Shown one piece after another: positions 1 through 7,789 of a DNA stretch of 22,154 nt. A model generated the notes under the pieces. The model had not been told where the DNA came from and did no database searches. It saw only the letters and a list, made by a program, of their open reading frames with translations. The DNA is from an uncultured Clostridia bacterium. GTDB lineage: Bacteria > Bacillota > Clostridia > Oscillospirales > Ruminococcaceae. The stretch covers positions 1 through 22,154 of the forward strand of contig CANQKG010000004.1 of the NCBI GenBank assembly GCA_947624425.1. The letters are read 5' to 3'. Made by a program: the position numbers and the translations under genes. Position 1 is the stretch's first letter, and each line of letters opens with the position of its first letter.

Positions 1-357
1 ACCGGGCAGCTGATTTGTTACGATCACCGCAGCGATAACCGCACCGCGCTGGTGGTGCAGGACGCGATGGGGAGCAATGCCGTGCTTCATCTGCTGGATC
101 GCAAAAAGGCGGAGCAGGGCGAGGGCTTTGCCGTGCAGGGAACGGTGCGCAGCGTGCTGGTAAGCGGCGGTTCCGCTTATCTGCTGGCGGGCAGTCACCT
201 GCTGCACTATACCGGCGGGGATACGCCGGAGGTTTTCGAGGTGCCGATGGATACCACCCAAATTTTGGATCACGGCGGAAAGCTATTGGTGCTGGGTAAA
301 ACAACGGTGCACCATATTACCGATGAACAGTCGTCTTCCGGGGGTACGGCGTCATGA
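1..357 (+). CDS. C-terminal part of a beta-propeller-like protein (probable DUF5711), start cut off by the window
   Basis: The frame is open from base 1 to the stop at 355-357, giving about 118 residues of the C-terminal end. The sequence is a run of short beta-strand-like segments with glycine turns, such as LVSGGSAYLLAGSHLLHY and ILDHGGKLLVLGKTTVHHI. This fits the blades of a beta-propeller, and no catalytic motif is visible. The stop overlaps the next start as ATGA at 354-357, so the gene is translationally coupled to the CvpA-like gene. From memory, Oscillospiraceae genomes often carry a DUF5711 protein directly before CvpA; that is the only basis for the family name. The function is unknown, and an extracytoplasmic location is possible but the N-terminus is not in the window. 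Confidence 0.6.
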   Translation, partial: TGQLICYDHRSDNRTALVVQDAMGSNAVLHLLDRKKAEQGEGFAVQGTVRSVLVSGGSAYLLAGSHLLHYTGGDTPEVFEVPMDTTQILDHGGKLLVLGKTTVHHITDEQSSSGGTAS

Positions 358-1061
358 ACATGGAATTTTTGCCCTATCTGTATGACGGTGTGCTGCTTCT
401 GCTTGTGGTAGTGATCGTCTGTCTGTCGGCGCACCGCGGCTTTGTGCGGACGGTCTGTCTGCTGTTCGGCGGCGTGATCGCGGCGGTCGGCGGGGGCTGG
501 GCGTCCGATTGGCTGAGAACGCCCGTGTTTACTACTTTTTTGAAAAAACCGCTCACCGAGACGGTGGAAAAGGCTTTGAGCCGCGGCGGCGCTGCCGCAG
601 ACCCGATCTCGGCTTTGCCGCGGTTCCTCTCTTTGCTGACCGAGGGCTTTTTCGGTTCGAAGGAGGAGGCGGCGTTTCAGGTGGAGCTGGCGTCCCGCTC
701 GGCGGCGGAGGGGATCGTGGAATCCGCGCTTCGTCCCGCCGTGGAATCGCTCATCGGCGTGGTGATCTTTCTGATCGTGTTTGCCCTTTTGTGCCTGCTG
801 GTCTGGTTCCTTTCCCGCGCATTGATGCTGGTCGATCACCTGCCGGTGGTCTCCACGCTCAATCATTTTCTCGGCGGCGTGTTCGGTCTGCTTCAGGCCA
901 TGATCGTGATCCTGATCGCGGCGGCAATCCTCCGCCTTGTCATACTTCTTTCGGGGGACGGTATCAGCTGGCTGAATACCGAGTTGATCGGGAAAACGAA
1001 GATTCTTAACATTTTTTACACACTTCATCTATTTGTAGGCGGTTCGGTTGGGGTATCATAA
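354..1061 (+). CDS. CvpA family membrane protein
   Basis: This is a 235-residue membrane protein with four hydrophobic segments at about residues 12-25, 29-48, 133-155 and 173-199. Between the second and third lies a soluble stretch (about 55-125). This two-plus-two arrangement, the 'RGF' turn after the first helix and the glycine-rich second helix are typical of the CvpA (colicin V production) family, whose molecular role in Firmicutes is unsettled; envelope functions have been proposed. The start is taken at 354 because it overlaps the preceding stop (ATGA). A second ATG lies two codons later and cannot be excluded. The gene is followed after 44 bases by the Clp ATPase gene, with no terminator visible between them, so all three may be co-transcribed. 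Confidence 0.8.
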   Translation: MNMEFLPYLYDGVLLLLVVVIVCLSAHRGFVRTVCLLFGGVIAAVGGGWASDWLRTPVFTTFLKKPLTETVEKALSRGGAAADPISALPRFLSLLTEGFFGSKEEAAFQVELASRSAAEGIVESALRPAVESLIGVVIFLIVFALLCLLVWFLSRALMLVDHLPVVSTLNHFLGGVFGLLQAMIVILIAAAILRLVILLSGDGISWLNTELIGKTKILNIFYTLHLFVGGSVGVS

Positions 1062-1105
1062 AGCATGGACCGCTGTATCATGAATCCGAGGTGAGAGAAA
1101 TTATT

Positions 1106-3355
1106 ATGCTTTGCAGCAGATGCAAAAAACGGCCTGCCGTTGTGTTTATGACCCATATGAAGGACGGAAAGCCGGTCAATGAAGGTCTGTGCATTCGGTG
1201 CGCCAGTGAGTTAAAGCTCCCGCAGGTGGAGCAGGCGATGAAGGCAATGGGGGTCACGCCGGAGGACATTGAGGAGATGAGCGATCAGCTCATGGAGGTC
1301 ATGGACGGCGAGAACTTCGAGATGGGCGGCGCGGACACCATGCCGAACTTTTTGCAGCAGATGTTCGGGATCAATGCCGAGCAGGGACAGCCTCCCGAGG
1401 GCGCGGCGCCGCCTCGCCCCAAGCGGGAAAAAGGGAAGGGCAAGAGCAAGGATAAATATCTTTCTGCCTACTGCACCCACCTGACCGAAAAGGCAAGGCA
1501 GGGACAGCTTGACCCGGTGATCGGGCGGGACGAGGAAATTTACCGCGTCACCCAGATCCTCTCCCGCAGAAGCAAGAATAATCCCTGCCTGATCGGGGAG
1601 CCGGGCGTCGGCAAAACCGCCATTGCGGAAGGAATTGCCCAGCGGATCGCCGCACAGCAGGTGCCGTTTCGCCTGCTGGATAAGGAGATCTATTTGCTCG
1701 ATTTGACTTCGCTGGTCGCCGGTACGCAGTTTCGCGGTCAGTTTGAAAGTCGGGTCAAGGGTCTGATCGACGAGGTAAAGGCAAAGGGAAATGTGATTTT
1801 GTTTATCGACGAGATCCATACCATTGTCGGTACCGGCGATTCCGAGGGAGCCATGAGCGCGGCGAATATTTTAAAGCCGGCGCTGTCCCGCGGCGAGATA
1901 CAGGTGATCGGCGCGACCACCTTCCACGAATATAGAAAGCATATCGAAAAGGATTCGGCGCTGGAACGGCGGTTCCAGCCGGTCAAGGTGGAGGAGCCCT
2001 CTATCGAGGACACGGTCAAGGTGCTGCTGGGCGTCAAGAGCTATTATGAGCGGCATCATAAGGTGCAGATCTCGGACGCACTGGTGCGCCGCGCCGTCAT
2101 GCTGTCGGAGCGGTATATCACCGACCGATTTTTGCCCGATAAGGCGATCGACTTGGTGGACGAAGCCTGTGCCTGCGCTTCGCTGAAAAGCAAGGAGCTG
2201 CATAAGTATGAAAAGCTCAATCACCATTTGCAGGAGGTTTCCGAGCAGGTTCACGAGCTGGAGGAAAGCAATGCCGATTACGATCAGCTGGTCGAGCGGC
2301 GCGCCGAGGAAAACTGTATTCGGCAGGAGTTAAAATTCCTCGAGCCGCAGATACAGAATATTCCCGTCACCGAGGATGATCTTGCCCGCGTGATCGAGCT
2401 TTGGACGGGGATTCCGTCCGCCAAGATCAAGGAATCGGACCTCAAGAAAATTTCCGATCTGCCTGATCGGCTGCGGGCGAAAATTGTCGGGCAGGACGAG
2501 GCAATCGACCTGATTGCCGCCGCGATTCGCCGGAGTCGGGTGCAGCTTTCGCCTCGCCGCCGTCCCGCGTCCTTTATCTTTGTGGGACCGACCGGCGTGG
2601 GAAAAACCGAGTTGGTCAAGGTGCTTGCAAACGAGCTTTTCGATTCGGTCGAGCCGCTGATCCGGCTGGACATGAGCGAGTTTATGGAGAAGCATACCGT
2701 TTCCCGCTTGATCGGCGCGCCTCCGGGATATGTTGGCTTTGAGGAAGCGGGTCAGCTCACCGAGAAGGTGCGGAGAAAGCCTTATTCGGTGGTGCTGTTT
2801 GACGAGATTGAAAAGGCACACCCCGATGTGCTGAATATCCTACTCCAGATTCTGGACGAGGGCAGGATCACCGACGCACAGGGCAGAACGGTGAATTTTG
2901 AAAACACGGTGTTGGTGATGACCTCCAATGCCGGCTCCGGCGACGCTTCGGGCGTGGTCGGCTTTGAGCGGAGCGAGGCGGATACCTCCCGCGAAAAGGC
3001 GATGAAAGGGCTTCGGGAGCTGCTCCGACCGGAGTTTATCGGTCGGGTGGACGAGATCGTGGTGTTCCGCCCGCTTTCGGAGGAAAATATCCGGCAGATC
3101 GTCCGGCTGATGCTGGATGAACTGATAGAGCCGCTGAAACAGCGGAATATCATTTTGAAGTATGACGACGCCGCCGTGGAGCGGCTTGCCAAGGACGGCG
3201 GCAACAGCAAGTACGGCGCACGCGATCTCCGCCGCACCATTCGCAAAGAGGTGGAGGATAAGATCGCCGCTCTGCTGGTGGATCGGTTTGACGATCCGCC
3301 TGCCGGTCTTGCCGTCACGGCGGACGAAACCGGCATCCTGCTCCGCACCCTTTAG
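1106..3355 (+). CDS. clpE: ClpE-like AAA+ unfoldase with N-terminal zinc finger
   Basis: This 749-residue class I Clp ATPase unfolds proteins for degradation by ClpP. In order it has an N-terminal zinc finger with CxxC pairs at Cys3/Cys6 and Cys29/Cys32; a low-complexity linker (about 92-118); AAA1 with Walker A GEPGVGKT (164-171), Walker B ILFIDE (231-236) and ERRF (287-290); a charged UVR-like middle segment (about 365-415); and AAA2 with Walker A GPTGVGKT (494-501), Walker B VVLFDE (562-567) and sensor-2 GARDLRR (704-710). A VGF at 618-620 matches the ClpP-docking loop. The short zinc finger in place of the double ClpN repeat is the ClpE arrangement rather than ClpC. ATG 1106 is preferred over the in-frame GTG at 1091 because the only plausible Shine-Dalgarno sequence (GAGGTG, 1088-1093) overlaps that GTG. 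No ctsR, mcsA or mcsB is adjacent. Confidence 0.9.
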   Translation: MLCSRCKKRPAVVFMTHMKDGKPVNEGLCIRCASELKLPQVEQAMKAMGVTPEDIEEMSDQLMEVMDGENFEMGGADTMPNFLQQMFGINAEQGQPPEGAAPPRPKREKGKGKSKDKYLSAYCTHLTEKARQGQLDPVIGRDEEIYRVTQILSRRSKNNPCLIGEPGVGKTAIAEGIAQRIAAQQVPFRLLDKEIYLLDLTSLVAGTQFRGQFESRVKGLIDEVKAKGNVILFIDEIHTIVGTGDSEGAMSAANILKPALSRGEIQVIGATTFHEYRKHIEKDSALERRFQPVKVEEPSIEDTVKVLLGVKSYYERHHKVQISDALVRRAVMLSERYITDRFLPDKAIDLVDEACACASLKSKELHKYEKLNHHLQEVSEQVHELEESNADYDQLVERRAEENCIRQELKFLEPQIQNIPVTEDDLARVIELWTGIPSAKIKESDLKKISDLPDRLRAKIVGQDEAIDLIAAAIRRSRVQLSPRRRPASFIFVGPTGVGKTELVKVLANELFDSVEPLIRLDMSEFMEKHTVSRLIGAPPGYVGFEEAGQLTEKVRRKPYSVVLFDEIEKAHPDVLNILLQILDEGRITDAQGRTVNFENTVLVMTSNAGSGDASGVVGFERSEADTSREKAMKGLRELLRPEFIGRVDEIVVFRPLSEENIRQIVRLMLDELIEPLKQRNIILKYDDAAVERLAKDGGNSKYGARDLRRTIRKEVEDKIAALLVDRFDDPPAGLAVTADETGILLRTL

Positions 3356-3380
3356 CGGTTAATCCATCGGCATACTTCGT

Positions 3381-3420
3381 CAAAGCTTCCGTCTTTGTCA
3401 AAACCTCCCTTGTGAAAGGG
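3381..3420. repeat. 40-bp fragment of the dispersed inverted-repeat element
   Basis: The 40 bases here are identical to 3619-3658, the start of the right arm of the complete element just downstream. After this the match stops and unrelated sequence (3421-3448) leads into the left arm of that element. It looks like the remnant of a second, truncated copy inserted behind the Clp ATPase gene. Confidence 0.8.
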
Positions 3421-3448
3421 CGCTCTTGCCGAGATTATGTTGCGTGTG

Positions 3449-3699
3449 GGACTGTGAATCCCACCACCATGCTGCGCATGGTCCCCCTCCCTTTGACAAG
3501 GGAGGCTCTGGCGACCAAGCAGGCTTTGATAAAAATATTAGTAAAATATGCTGACGGAAGATTTCACTAGTCAAGCTGCCGGAAGATTTTATTGTTTCAC
3601 TTATCCTATTTTCAACCGCAAAGCTTCCGTCTTTGTCAAAACCTCCCTTGTGAAAGGGAGGGGGACCGCGCGAAAGCGCGGTGGAGGGATTCACAATCC
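3449..3699. repeat. MITE-like element 1 with long terminal inverted repeats
   Basis: The left arm (3449-3505) and right arm (3642-3699) are imperfect inverted repeats of nearly 60 bp. Each arm folds into two hairpins: a conserved one of the type CTCCCTTTGACAAGGGAG and a variable GC hairpin (ACCATGCTGCGCATGGT at left, ACCGCGCGAAAGCGCGGT at right). The core (3506-3641) shares blocks such as CTGGCGACCAA and CTTCCGTCTTTGTCAA with the element at 5378-5594, and contains a partly doubled segment (GACGGAAGATTT, then GCCGGAAGATTT). There is no transposase. The fold and copy number suggest a non-autonomous mobile or REP-like element. No clear target-site duplication was found. The arms could also end transcription from the upstream Clp gene. 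Confidence 0.75.
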
Positions 3700-3785
3700 G
3701 TCAAAGCCGACTGAAACGGTCAATACCCATGTCAAAAGCTTCGCCGCTTTTGTGACAATATTTCATTGTCTGTCGTTTTTTGACA

Positions 3786-3811
3786 AACAAAAAGCCGCCC
3801 GTTAGGGCGGC
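3786..3811 (-). terminator. Rho-independent terminator, minus strand
   Basis: A perfect 7-bp GC stem (GCCGCCC 3794-3800, loop GTTA, GGGCGGC 3805-3811) is followed on the minus strand by a T-run (complement of 3786-3793). It would end minus-strand transcripts coming from the WG-repeat gene, or from the hairpin-rich element if that is transcribed leftward. Confidence 0.7.
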
Positions 3812-3825
3812 ACGCATCAAACAGC

Positions 3826-4113
3826 AAAGCAGACGGAAACCGTTCGCTCGGTCTGTCGAAAAGCGATCAGTAACGGAACTATTTTTAATCCGTCACGGAG
3901 GCGGACATGCGCCGCCGCAGTGACACCATGAGAGGAAACCGGCGAAGGCGGCGTCAGAATTGGCGTTAAGCCAAGCCGGTTTTCGACGAAAAGGGGGAAT
4001 CGGGGGAAAAACAAAGAACAAGGCGAGTAAAACGAGCCGCAGTGATTTTGTTTGTCCCTCGAAAGCGTGGCGATTTTATTGCCACGCTTAAGCAGACGAT
4101 TTCCGTCTGCTTT
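3826..4113. repeat. 288-bp hairpin-rich element with perfect 14-bp terminal inverted repeats
   Basis: The ends are exact inverted repeats: AAAGCAGACGGAAA at 3826-3839 and its complement at 4100-4113. Inside are nested hairpins: GTCAC..GGCGG / CCGCC..GTGAC (3892-3924); AAACCGGC / GCCGGTTT (3936-3982) enclosing TTGGC-GTTAA-GCCAA (3960-3974); and GCGTGGC / GCCACGC (4065-4087). It matches no RNA family I recognise. It could be a structured non-coding RNA whose closing stem is the terminal repeat, or a MITE. The pairing runs through most of the element, which is unlikely by chance. Confidence 0.6.
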
Positions 4114-4116
4114 TTG
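4092..4116 (+). terminator. Rho-independent terminator-like hairpin at the right end of the hairpin element
   Basis: Stem GCAGACG (4092-4098), loop ATTTC, CGTCTGC (4104-4110), followed by TTTTT. The right strand of this stem is also the right terminal inverted repeat of the 3826-4113 element, so two mutually exclusive pairings are possible: local terminator or long-range closing stem. Confidence 0.55.
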
Positions 4117-4168
4117 CGTATAGAAGTGCGATTTTAGAATTCATCTTATGTGGAGTGCAATCATTCGT

Positions 4169-5293
4169 TCACGCGCGTTCGAGCACGCAAAGCATTCTTT
4201 CGCCGTCTTTCGTGACAACCGATACGCCCTCGCTGCATGATGCGGCAGCTTCAAACACGAAAGGGATTGCGGTATGCCCATATGGATCGATCAAGCCGAA
4301 TTTGCCGTCCTTTTTAACGGCGGCGTATCCTTCGCTGAAGGAATAAACCATGTCAAATTCTATCGGTATCATCAGCTTCCCATACCGATCGATAAAGCCA
4401 TACTTGTTCTCCTTTTTTACAACCGCACGCTCTTCGCTCAGATCGCCGATCTCATCAAAATCAAGGCTTTCATAAGCATTTTGATGGATCTTTATGAGTG
4501 TGACGTTCCCTTTATCATCTGCCGCGAGATAATCTTTGCCAAAGGGACGAATGGAGCTGAATTTACTCGGTATCACTTCATTCCCAAACAGATCGATCAC
4601 GCCATAGCTTGGGTTATTTTGCAATTTGGCGCCTGCTATGGCATATCCGTTTTCAAAAATCCCGATATAGTCATATTTGGCATTCGGCGTGAGGACAATA
4701 TCTCCGTTTTTATCGATCACACCCACTTCATGATTTTTCACAACGGTGGCGTACCCGTTATGGAATTCTGTATTTATCTTCGGGAAACGCTGGATATCAA
4801 ACTGAAAGTCGATCACAACATCGCCCTTTTTGTTGATATAGCCCGTCTTGCCATCTTTCACCACGATGGCTAAATCTTCATAGAAATCATACGCCATGTC
4901 GTAGTCGAACGGGATCACAGTGTTACCCATTTTATCCACATAACCCCATTTCTCGCCTTTTTGCACGGCGGCAAGATGTTCGGAAAAATGGAATGTATTA
5001 TCATATGCAAAAGGAACGCAGACCTCATGGGAAGTATTGACATACCCGAATTTACCCTCTTTGTTGATTAAGGCGGCTCTGCCTTCTTCAAATCGCGGAA
5101 AATGCACAAATTTCGGTTGATCTTTTACCACAAACCTGCCAAAGTAAACTGTCGGTATGACCTCAAAAGCTGTTTTATCGATATATCCCACATGAAAATT
5201 CGTAATATGATCTCTTACAAAAGCTAAGCCCTCATGAAAATCGCCGACAAAATCATAATTTTGCTTCATGGGTATCAAGGAATACTGTACCAT
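4169..5293 (-). CDS. WG-repeat protein
   Basis: This 374-residue protein is made almost entirely of eight WG-type repeats at about residues 34-50, 81-97, 115-131, 149-165, 190-207, 229-245, 297-313 and 331-347. Each follows the pattern (K/H)xGxIDxxGxxVIPxxFD, for example KYGFIDRYGKLMIPIEFD; only KWGYVDKMG keeps the literal WG. Such repeats form beta-rich solenoid or propeller-like scaffolds, and no enzymatic activity is established. There is no signal peptide or membrane segment. ATG 5293 is chosen because GGAGG lies seven bases upstream. A frame extension to 5332 has no ribosome binding site. The gene has a broken copy at 7790-8157 in the same orientation. Its base composition is more AT-rich than the flanking housekeeping genes. 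Confidence 0.85.
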   Translation of the reverse strand: MVQYSLIPMKQNYDFVGDFHEGLAFVRDHITNFHVGYIDKTAFEVIPTVYFGRFVVKDQPKFVHFPRFEEGRAALINKEGKFGYVNTSHEVCVPFAYDNTFHFSEHLAAVQKGEKWGYVDKMGNTVIPFDYDMAYDFYEDLAIVVKDGKTGYINKKGDVVIDFQFDIQRFPKINTEFHNGYATVVKNHEVGVIDKNGDIVLTPNAKYDYIGIFENGYAIAGAKLQNNPSYGVIDLFGNEVIPSKFSSIRPFGKDYLAADDKGNVTLIKIHQNAYESLDFDEIGDLSEERAVVKKENKYGFIDRYGKLMIPIEFDMVYSFSEGYAAVKKDGKFGLIDPYGHTAIPFVFEAAASCSEGVSVVTKDGERMLCVLERA

Positions 5294-5645
5294 CTCATTG
5301 CCTCCTAAAGTTATATCTATTGCGGTTACCAATCATTTTGTGACTGCTGATCGTTGCTATGTTGTCTGCGGCTTTTTGAATCCCTCCACCGCTTCGCGGT
5401 CCCCCTCCCTTTGACAAGGGAGGCACTGGCGACCAAAGAGGTTTTGATAAAAATTTTAACAAAATGGGCTGGCGGAAGACTTCACTTATTTTCACTTATC
5501 CCATTTCCAACCAATAAGTTGCCGTCTTTGTCAAGACCTCCCTTGTCAAAGGGAGGGGGACCATGCGGCAGCATGGTGGTGGGATTCACAGTCCACAAAA
5601 CAAAATTGACCGCCTTCCCAATCTGCCACCGACTGCTTCTCCTCA
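5294..5645. other. Gene-free region carrying inverted-repeat element 2
   Basis: These 352 bases lie between the WG-repeat gene and the end of the sigma-factor operon. Bases 5294-5340 are homologous to 8158-8204, the leader of the broken WG copy. Most of the rest is inverted-repeat element 2 (5378-5594). I see no gene, and no promoter that I can assign with confidence. Confidence 0.7.
5378..5594. repeat. MITE-like element 2 with long terminal inverted repeats
   Basis: Left arm 5378-5423 and right arm 5537-5587 (to 5594 with flank) are inverted repeats, again each with a CTCCCTTTGACAAGGGAG hairpin and a variable GC hairpin (ACCGCTTCGCGGT left, ACCATGCGGCAGCATGGT right). The right end is the near-perfect reverse complement of the left end of element 1 (3449-3505), showing the two belong to one family. 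It sits immediately behind the stop of the small membrane protein gene and could serve as its transcription end. Confidence 0.75.
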
Positions 5646-6068
5646 TCAGATAAAGGGAGCTTCCGGCAAAGCTTCGGCAATCGCCTTCAGCTTTCCATAT
5701 ACCTCCGAATAATTCTCACAGGTGTAATTCCATTTTGAATTGGAATAACAGGTCGGATAAAAATGCAAATTGCCCCACTGGATATAAATATCCGCTTCCG
5801 GTTCCCGTTTTGCAGAAAAGGTGAGCTTTGGATTCCTGACGCTTCGAACCACTGCCGAAACTTCATCGAGCTTTTCTGAATCAAGGCTCCTTGAGACAAG
5901 GTTGCCGTTTTGATAAAACGATAGTTGGTAATGGGGATTCGGGATATGATAGTCAGAGGACACGGGCACACCAAAAAATCCGCTCCATATCAGCGCCAGA
6001 AAACTGCCGCAAAGCATCACCGCGATGACAAGCACACACAGTTTATGGTTCCTTTTTAGAAAATTCAT
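5646..6068 (-). CDS. Small membrane-anchored protein of unknown function, last gene of the ECF sigma operon
   Basis: This 140-residue protein has one N-terminal membrane segment (about residues 9-31, a signal anchor after the basic MNFLKRNHK start) and a soluble, presumably extracytoplasmic remainder with blocks such as HYQLSFYQNGNLV and ADIYIQWGNLHFYP. I recognise no family. ATG 6068 is preceded by GGAGGTG at good spacing. The gene lies 48 bases behind the anti-sigma-like gene on the same strand, so it is probably co-transcribed and may be a partner or a target of that system. Composition is AT-rich like its neighbours. Confidence 0.7.
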   Translation of the reverse strand: MNFLKRNHKLCVLVIAVMLCGSFLALIWSGFFGVPVSSDYHIPNPHYQLSFYQNGNLVSRSLDSEKLDEVSAVVRSVRNPKLTFSAKREPEADIYIQWGNLHFYPTCYSNSKWNYTCENYSEVYGKLKAIAEALPEAPFI

Positions 6069-6116
6069 GCCTACACCTCCAAAAGACCGGCAGACTATTG
6101 GCGTAAGATATTCTTT

Positions 6117-7103
6117 TCATTCCAATGCTATTTCCCATGGACCGGTTAAGGATTTTTCTTCTCTTTCTTGGGTCAGATAGGAGATTTCCGGAATGATAAT
6201 TTTCAGATGCTCTGCGTCCGCCGGAATTTCAAACGAATGAAAATGCCAAAAGCTTGCTATCGTCAAGGAATCATTCTCCGGATACTTGTTTTTCATATCG
6301 GGATAAGTTACCCCATTTTCATCTTCCATATATATCTCCTTTTCGGAAAAACCGAGCTGATGATTATCAATCAAGAAAATGTCATCTTCGGAACCTCTGA
6401 TCGCATCATCAGGAAGTATGGCGCTGATGTATACCGTCATGCTTGAATCGTTTTGATATACATTAGCCGCTAATGTCACATCATTTACGGCAGCATGAGG
6501 TAAATCCTTTCGGAACGTCTCGGCGTTGTAAACGGGGATCAATCGAATGTCCCCCAACAACGCTCCGTCTGCATAAAGAGATACTGTTACATCGCTTTTC
6601 TTGTCTATTTTGGGCAAACGGTAGCTAAGCCTTGTGGAACCCCCATATGACTTTGTATAATCCCCACATTCTTTCCCGTTATAGTACAACTGGTAATCCG
6701 GAAATCCGGCTTGCGTAAAGGTCATGCCCTCTGTCGTACGGTAATAAAACAGCTCCAGATAGATTCTCCGATCTTGAATATAAGCAGAGAGTATTTGATG
6801 GGTATAGCCGTCTTTCTCAAAGGAAACGGAGCCTTCAATGGAATGACTGACCCGGTTATCGTCCCCCAAAAATGTGGAACCCTTCCCCGGTATAGATATC
6901 AGATAACTTGAAATGGCGGCAACCGGGAGCGCACATACTGCAAAAATCCAAACAGCGATGATCCAGATTTTCACACGATTCGGCTTTCTATTCCTTTCTT
7001 CCGCTGTCCCTGTTAATTCATAATGGATATATGGTACTCTTGTCGCAGCCAATAAATGCTTTGAGGCATCACTGATTCGCTTCTCAAATTCCTGTTCCAT
7101 CAT
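6117..7103 (-). CDS. Anti-sigma-like transmembrane protein, probable DUF4179
   Basis: This 328-residue protein has a short cytoplasmic N-terminus (1-44), one membrane segment at about 45-67 (IWIIAVWIFAVCALP) and a large extracytoplasmic beta-rich domain. The layout matches the DUF4179-type proteins usually encoded behind ECF sigma factors in Firmicutes, which act as putative anti-sigma factors holding the sigma factor at the membrane. ATG 7103 overlaps the sigma gene stop as ATGA (7103-7100), and GGGAGG lies just upstream inside the sigma gene, indicating translational coupling. A second ATG directly follows. The family name is inferred from architecture and context, not from a search. Confidence 0.75.
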   Translation of the reverse strand: MMEQEFEKRISDASKHLLAATRVPYIHYELTGTAEERNRKPNRVKIWIIAVWIFAVCALPVAAISSYLISIPGKGSTFLGDDNRVSHSIEGSVSFEKDGYTHQILSAYIQDRRIYLELFYYRTTEGMTFTQAGFPDYQLYYNGKECGDYTKSYGGSTRLSYRLPKIDKKSDVTVSLYADGALLGDIRLIPVYNAETFRKDLPHAAVNDVTLAANVYQNDSSMTVYISAILPDDAIRGSEDDIFLIDNHQLGFSEKEIYMEDENGVTYPDMKNKYPENDSLTIASFWHFHSFEIPADAEHLKIIIPEISYLTQEREEKSLTGPWEIALE

Positions 7104-7579
7104 GATCCCTCCCACTCCGTTTTGATTTTGCGGACAGCGCGATAAAAGCGTGATTTTACGGTGGATAAAGGCAGCTTTAAAATCCGACTGATTTCCTCAA
7201 AAGACAGATCATGATAAAAGTGCAGTATGATAACGGTCTGCTCTGCTTTTTTCAAATCAGATACGATGCTAAAAAATTCTATATCACTCTTATCAATCGT
7301 TGGACTAAAAAAGGCTTCTACATCGTCTGAAGGCAGTAACCGTTTTCGTTTATGATATATTTTATAGCTTTCATGAATCAGTACTTTGGCTACCCATATG
7401 TGAAATGAATCCCAATCCCGTATTTGTCCGCTTTTCTTTAAGGCTTTATAAACAGTTTCCTGTACGGCGTCTTCCGCATCTTCTTTGTTTTTCAAAATGC
7501 AATAGGCTGATAAATACAGTCTTGACTCCATAGGGTGCAGCTTTTGCTGCACTGCTGCATATAAACTGTTTTCCTCCAT
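7100..7579 (-). CDS. ECF-type RNA polymerase sigma factor
   Basis: This 159-residue sigma-70 family protein has region 2 at about residues 19-49 (AYCILKNKEDAEDAVQETV) and region 4 at about 109-155 with the helix-turn-helix LSFEEISRILKLPLSTVKSR. No regions 1 or 3 are present, as expected for the extracytoplasmic function class. It directs polymerase to a small regulon in response to an envelope or other stress sensed by its anti-sigma partner. ATG 7579 is preceded by AGGTGAGG. It is first in a three-gene operon with the overlapping DUF4179-like gene and the small membrane protein. A possible self-recognised promoter is at 7631-7660. Confidence 0.88.
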   Translation of the reverse strand: MEENSLYAAVQQKLHPMESRLYLSAYCILKNKEDAEDAVQETVYKALKKSGQIRDWDSFHIWVAKVLIHESYKIYHKRKRLLPSDDVEAFFSPTIDKSDIEFFSIVSDLKKAEQTVIILHFYHDLSFEEISRILKLPLSTVKSRFYRAVRKIKTEWEGS

Positions 7580-7630
7580 TCCTCACCTACTCCCCTTTCT
7601 TGCCGCCCCCGGGATTAATCCTCTATAAAA

Positions 7631-7660
7631 TAAGATTCTTCTAACGCCAAAATAGTTTCA
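7631..7660 (-). promoter_or_regulatory. Possible ECF-type promoter of the sigma operon
   Basis: On the minus strand TGAAAC (7660-7655) is followed after 17 bases by AATCTTA (7637-7631). The -35 box resembles the AAC-containing -35 of many ECF promoters and the spacing fits, but the -10 lacks the usual CGTC. It lies about 50 bases before the start codon. This is a weak call based on appearance only. Confidence 0.35.
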
Positions 7661-7789
7661 TGTAAATGGAAAATTTTGTGCGGCAAGCGGTCTGTGATTG
7701 CTCACTTTCGTACAATAAGCCATGAAACAAGATGAATGATGTCAGAAAGCATCACTCATTCTTAGTTATGTTGGAGTGCAATCATTCGC

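Larger units (their letters stand above)
3356..4168. other. Gene-free repeat-rich region between the Clp ATPase and the WG-repeat gene
   Basis: These 813 bases hold no convincing coding sequence. Short open frames exist on both strands but run through hairpins and lack ribosome binding sites. The region contains the truncated repeat (3381-3420), inverted-repeat element 1 (3449-3699), a minus-strand terminator-like hairpin (3786-3811), and a 288-bp hairpin-rich element (3826-4113) ending in a plus-strand terminator-like hairpin. Confidence 0.75.

Noticed and set aside
3817..4014. 65-codon minus-strand frame in the hairpin element
   Set aside because: It runs through the inverted repeats and has no ribosome binding site; the structure explains the sequence better than coding.
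4274..4873. 199-codon plus-strand frame
   Set aside because: Exact antisense of the WG-repeat gene; its apparent periodicity comes from those repeats.
3381..5594. CRISPR array
   Set aside because: Repeated motifs are few, unequal in spacing and arranged as inverted arms of larger elements; there are no regular spacers and no cas genes.
7741..7776. Terminator behind the broken WG gene
   Set aside because: A GAATGA/TCATTC pairing exists but has bulges, low GC and no T-run.
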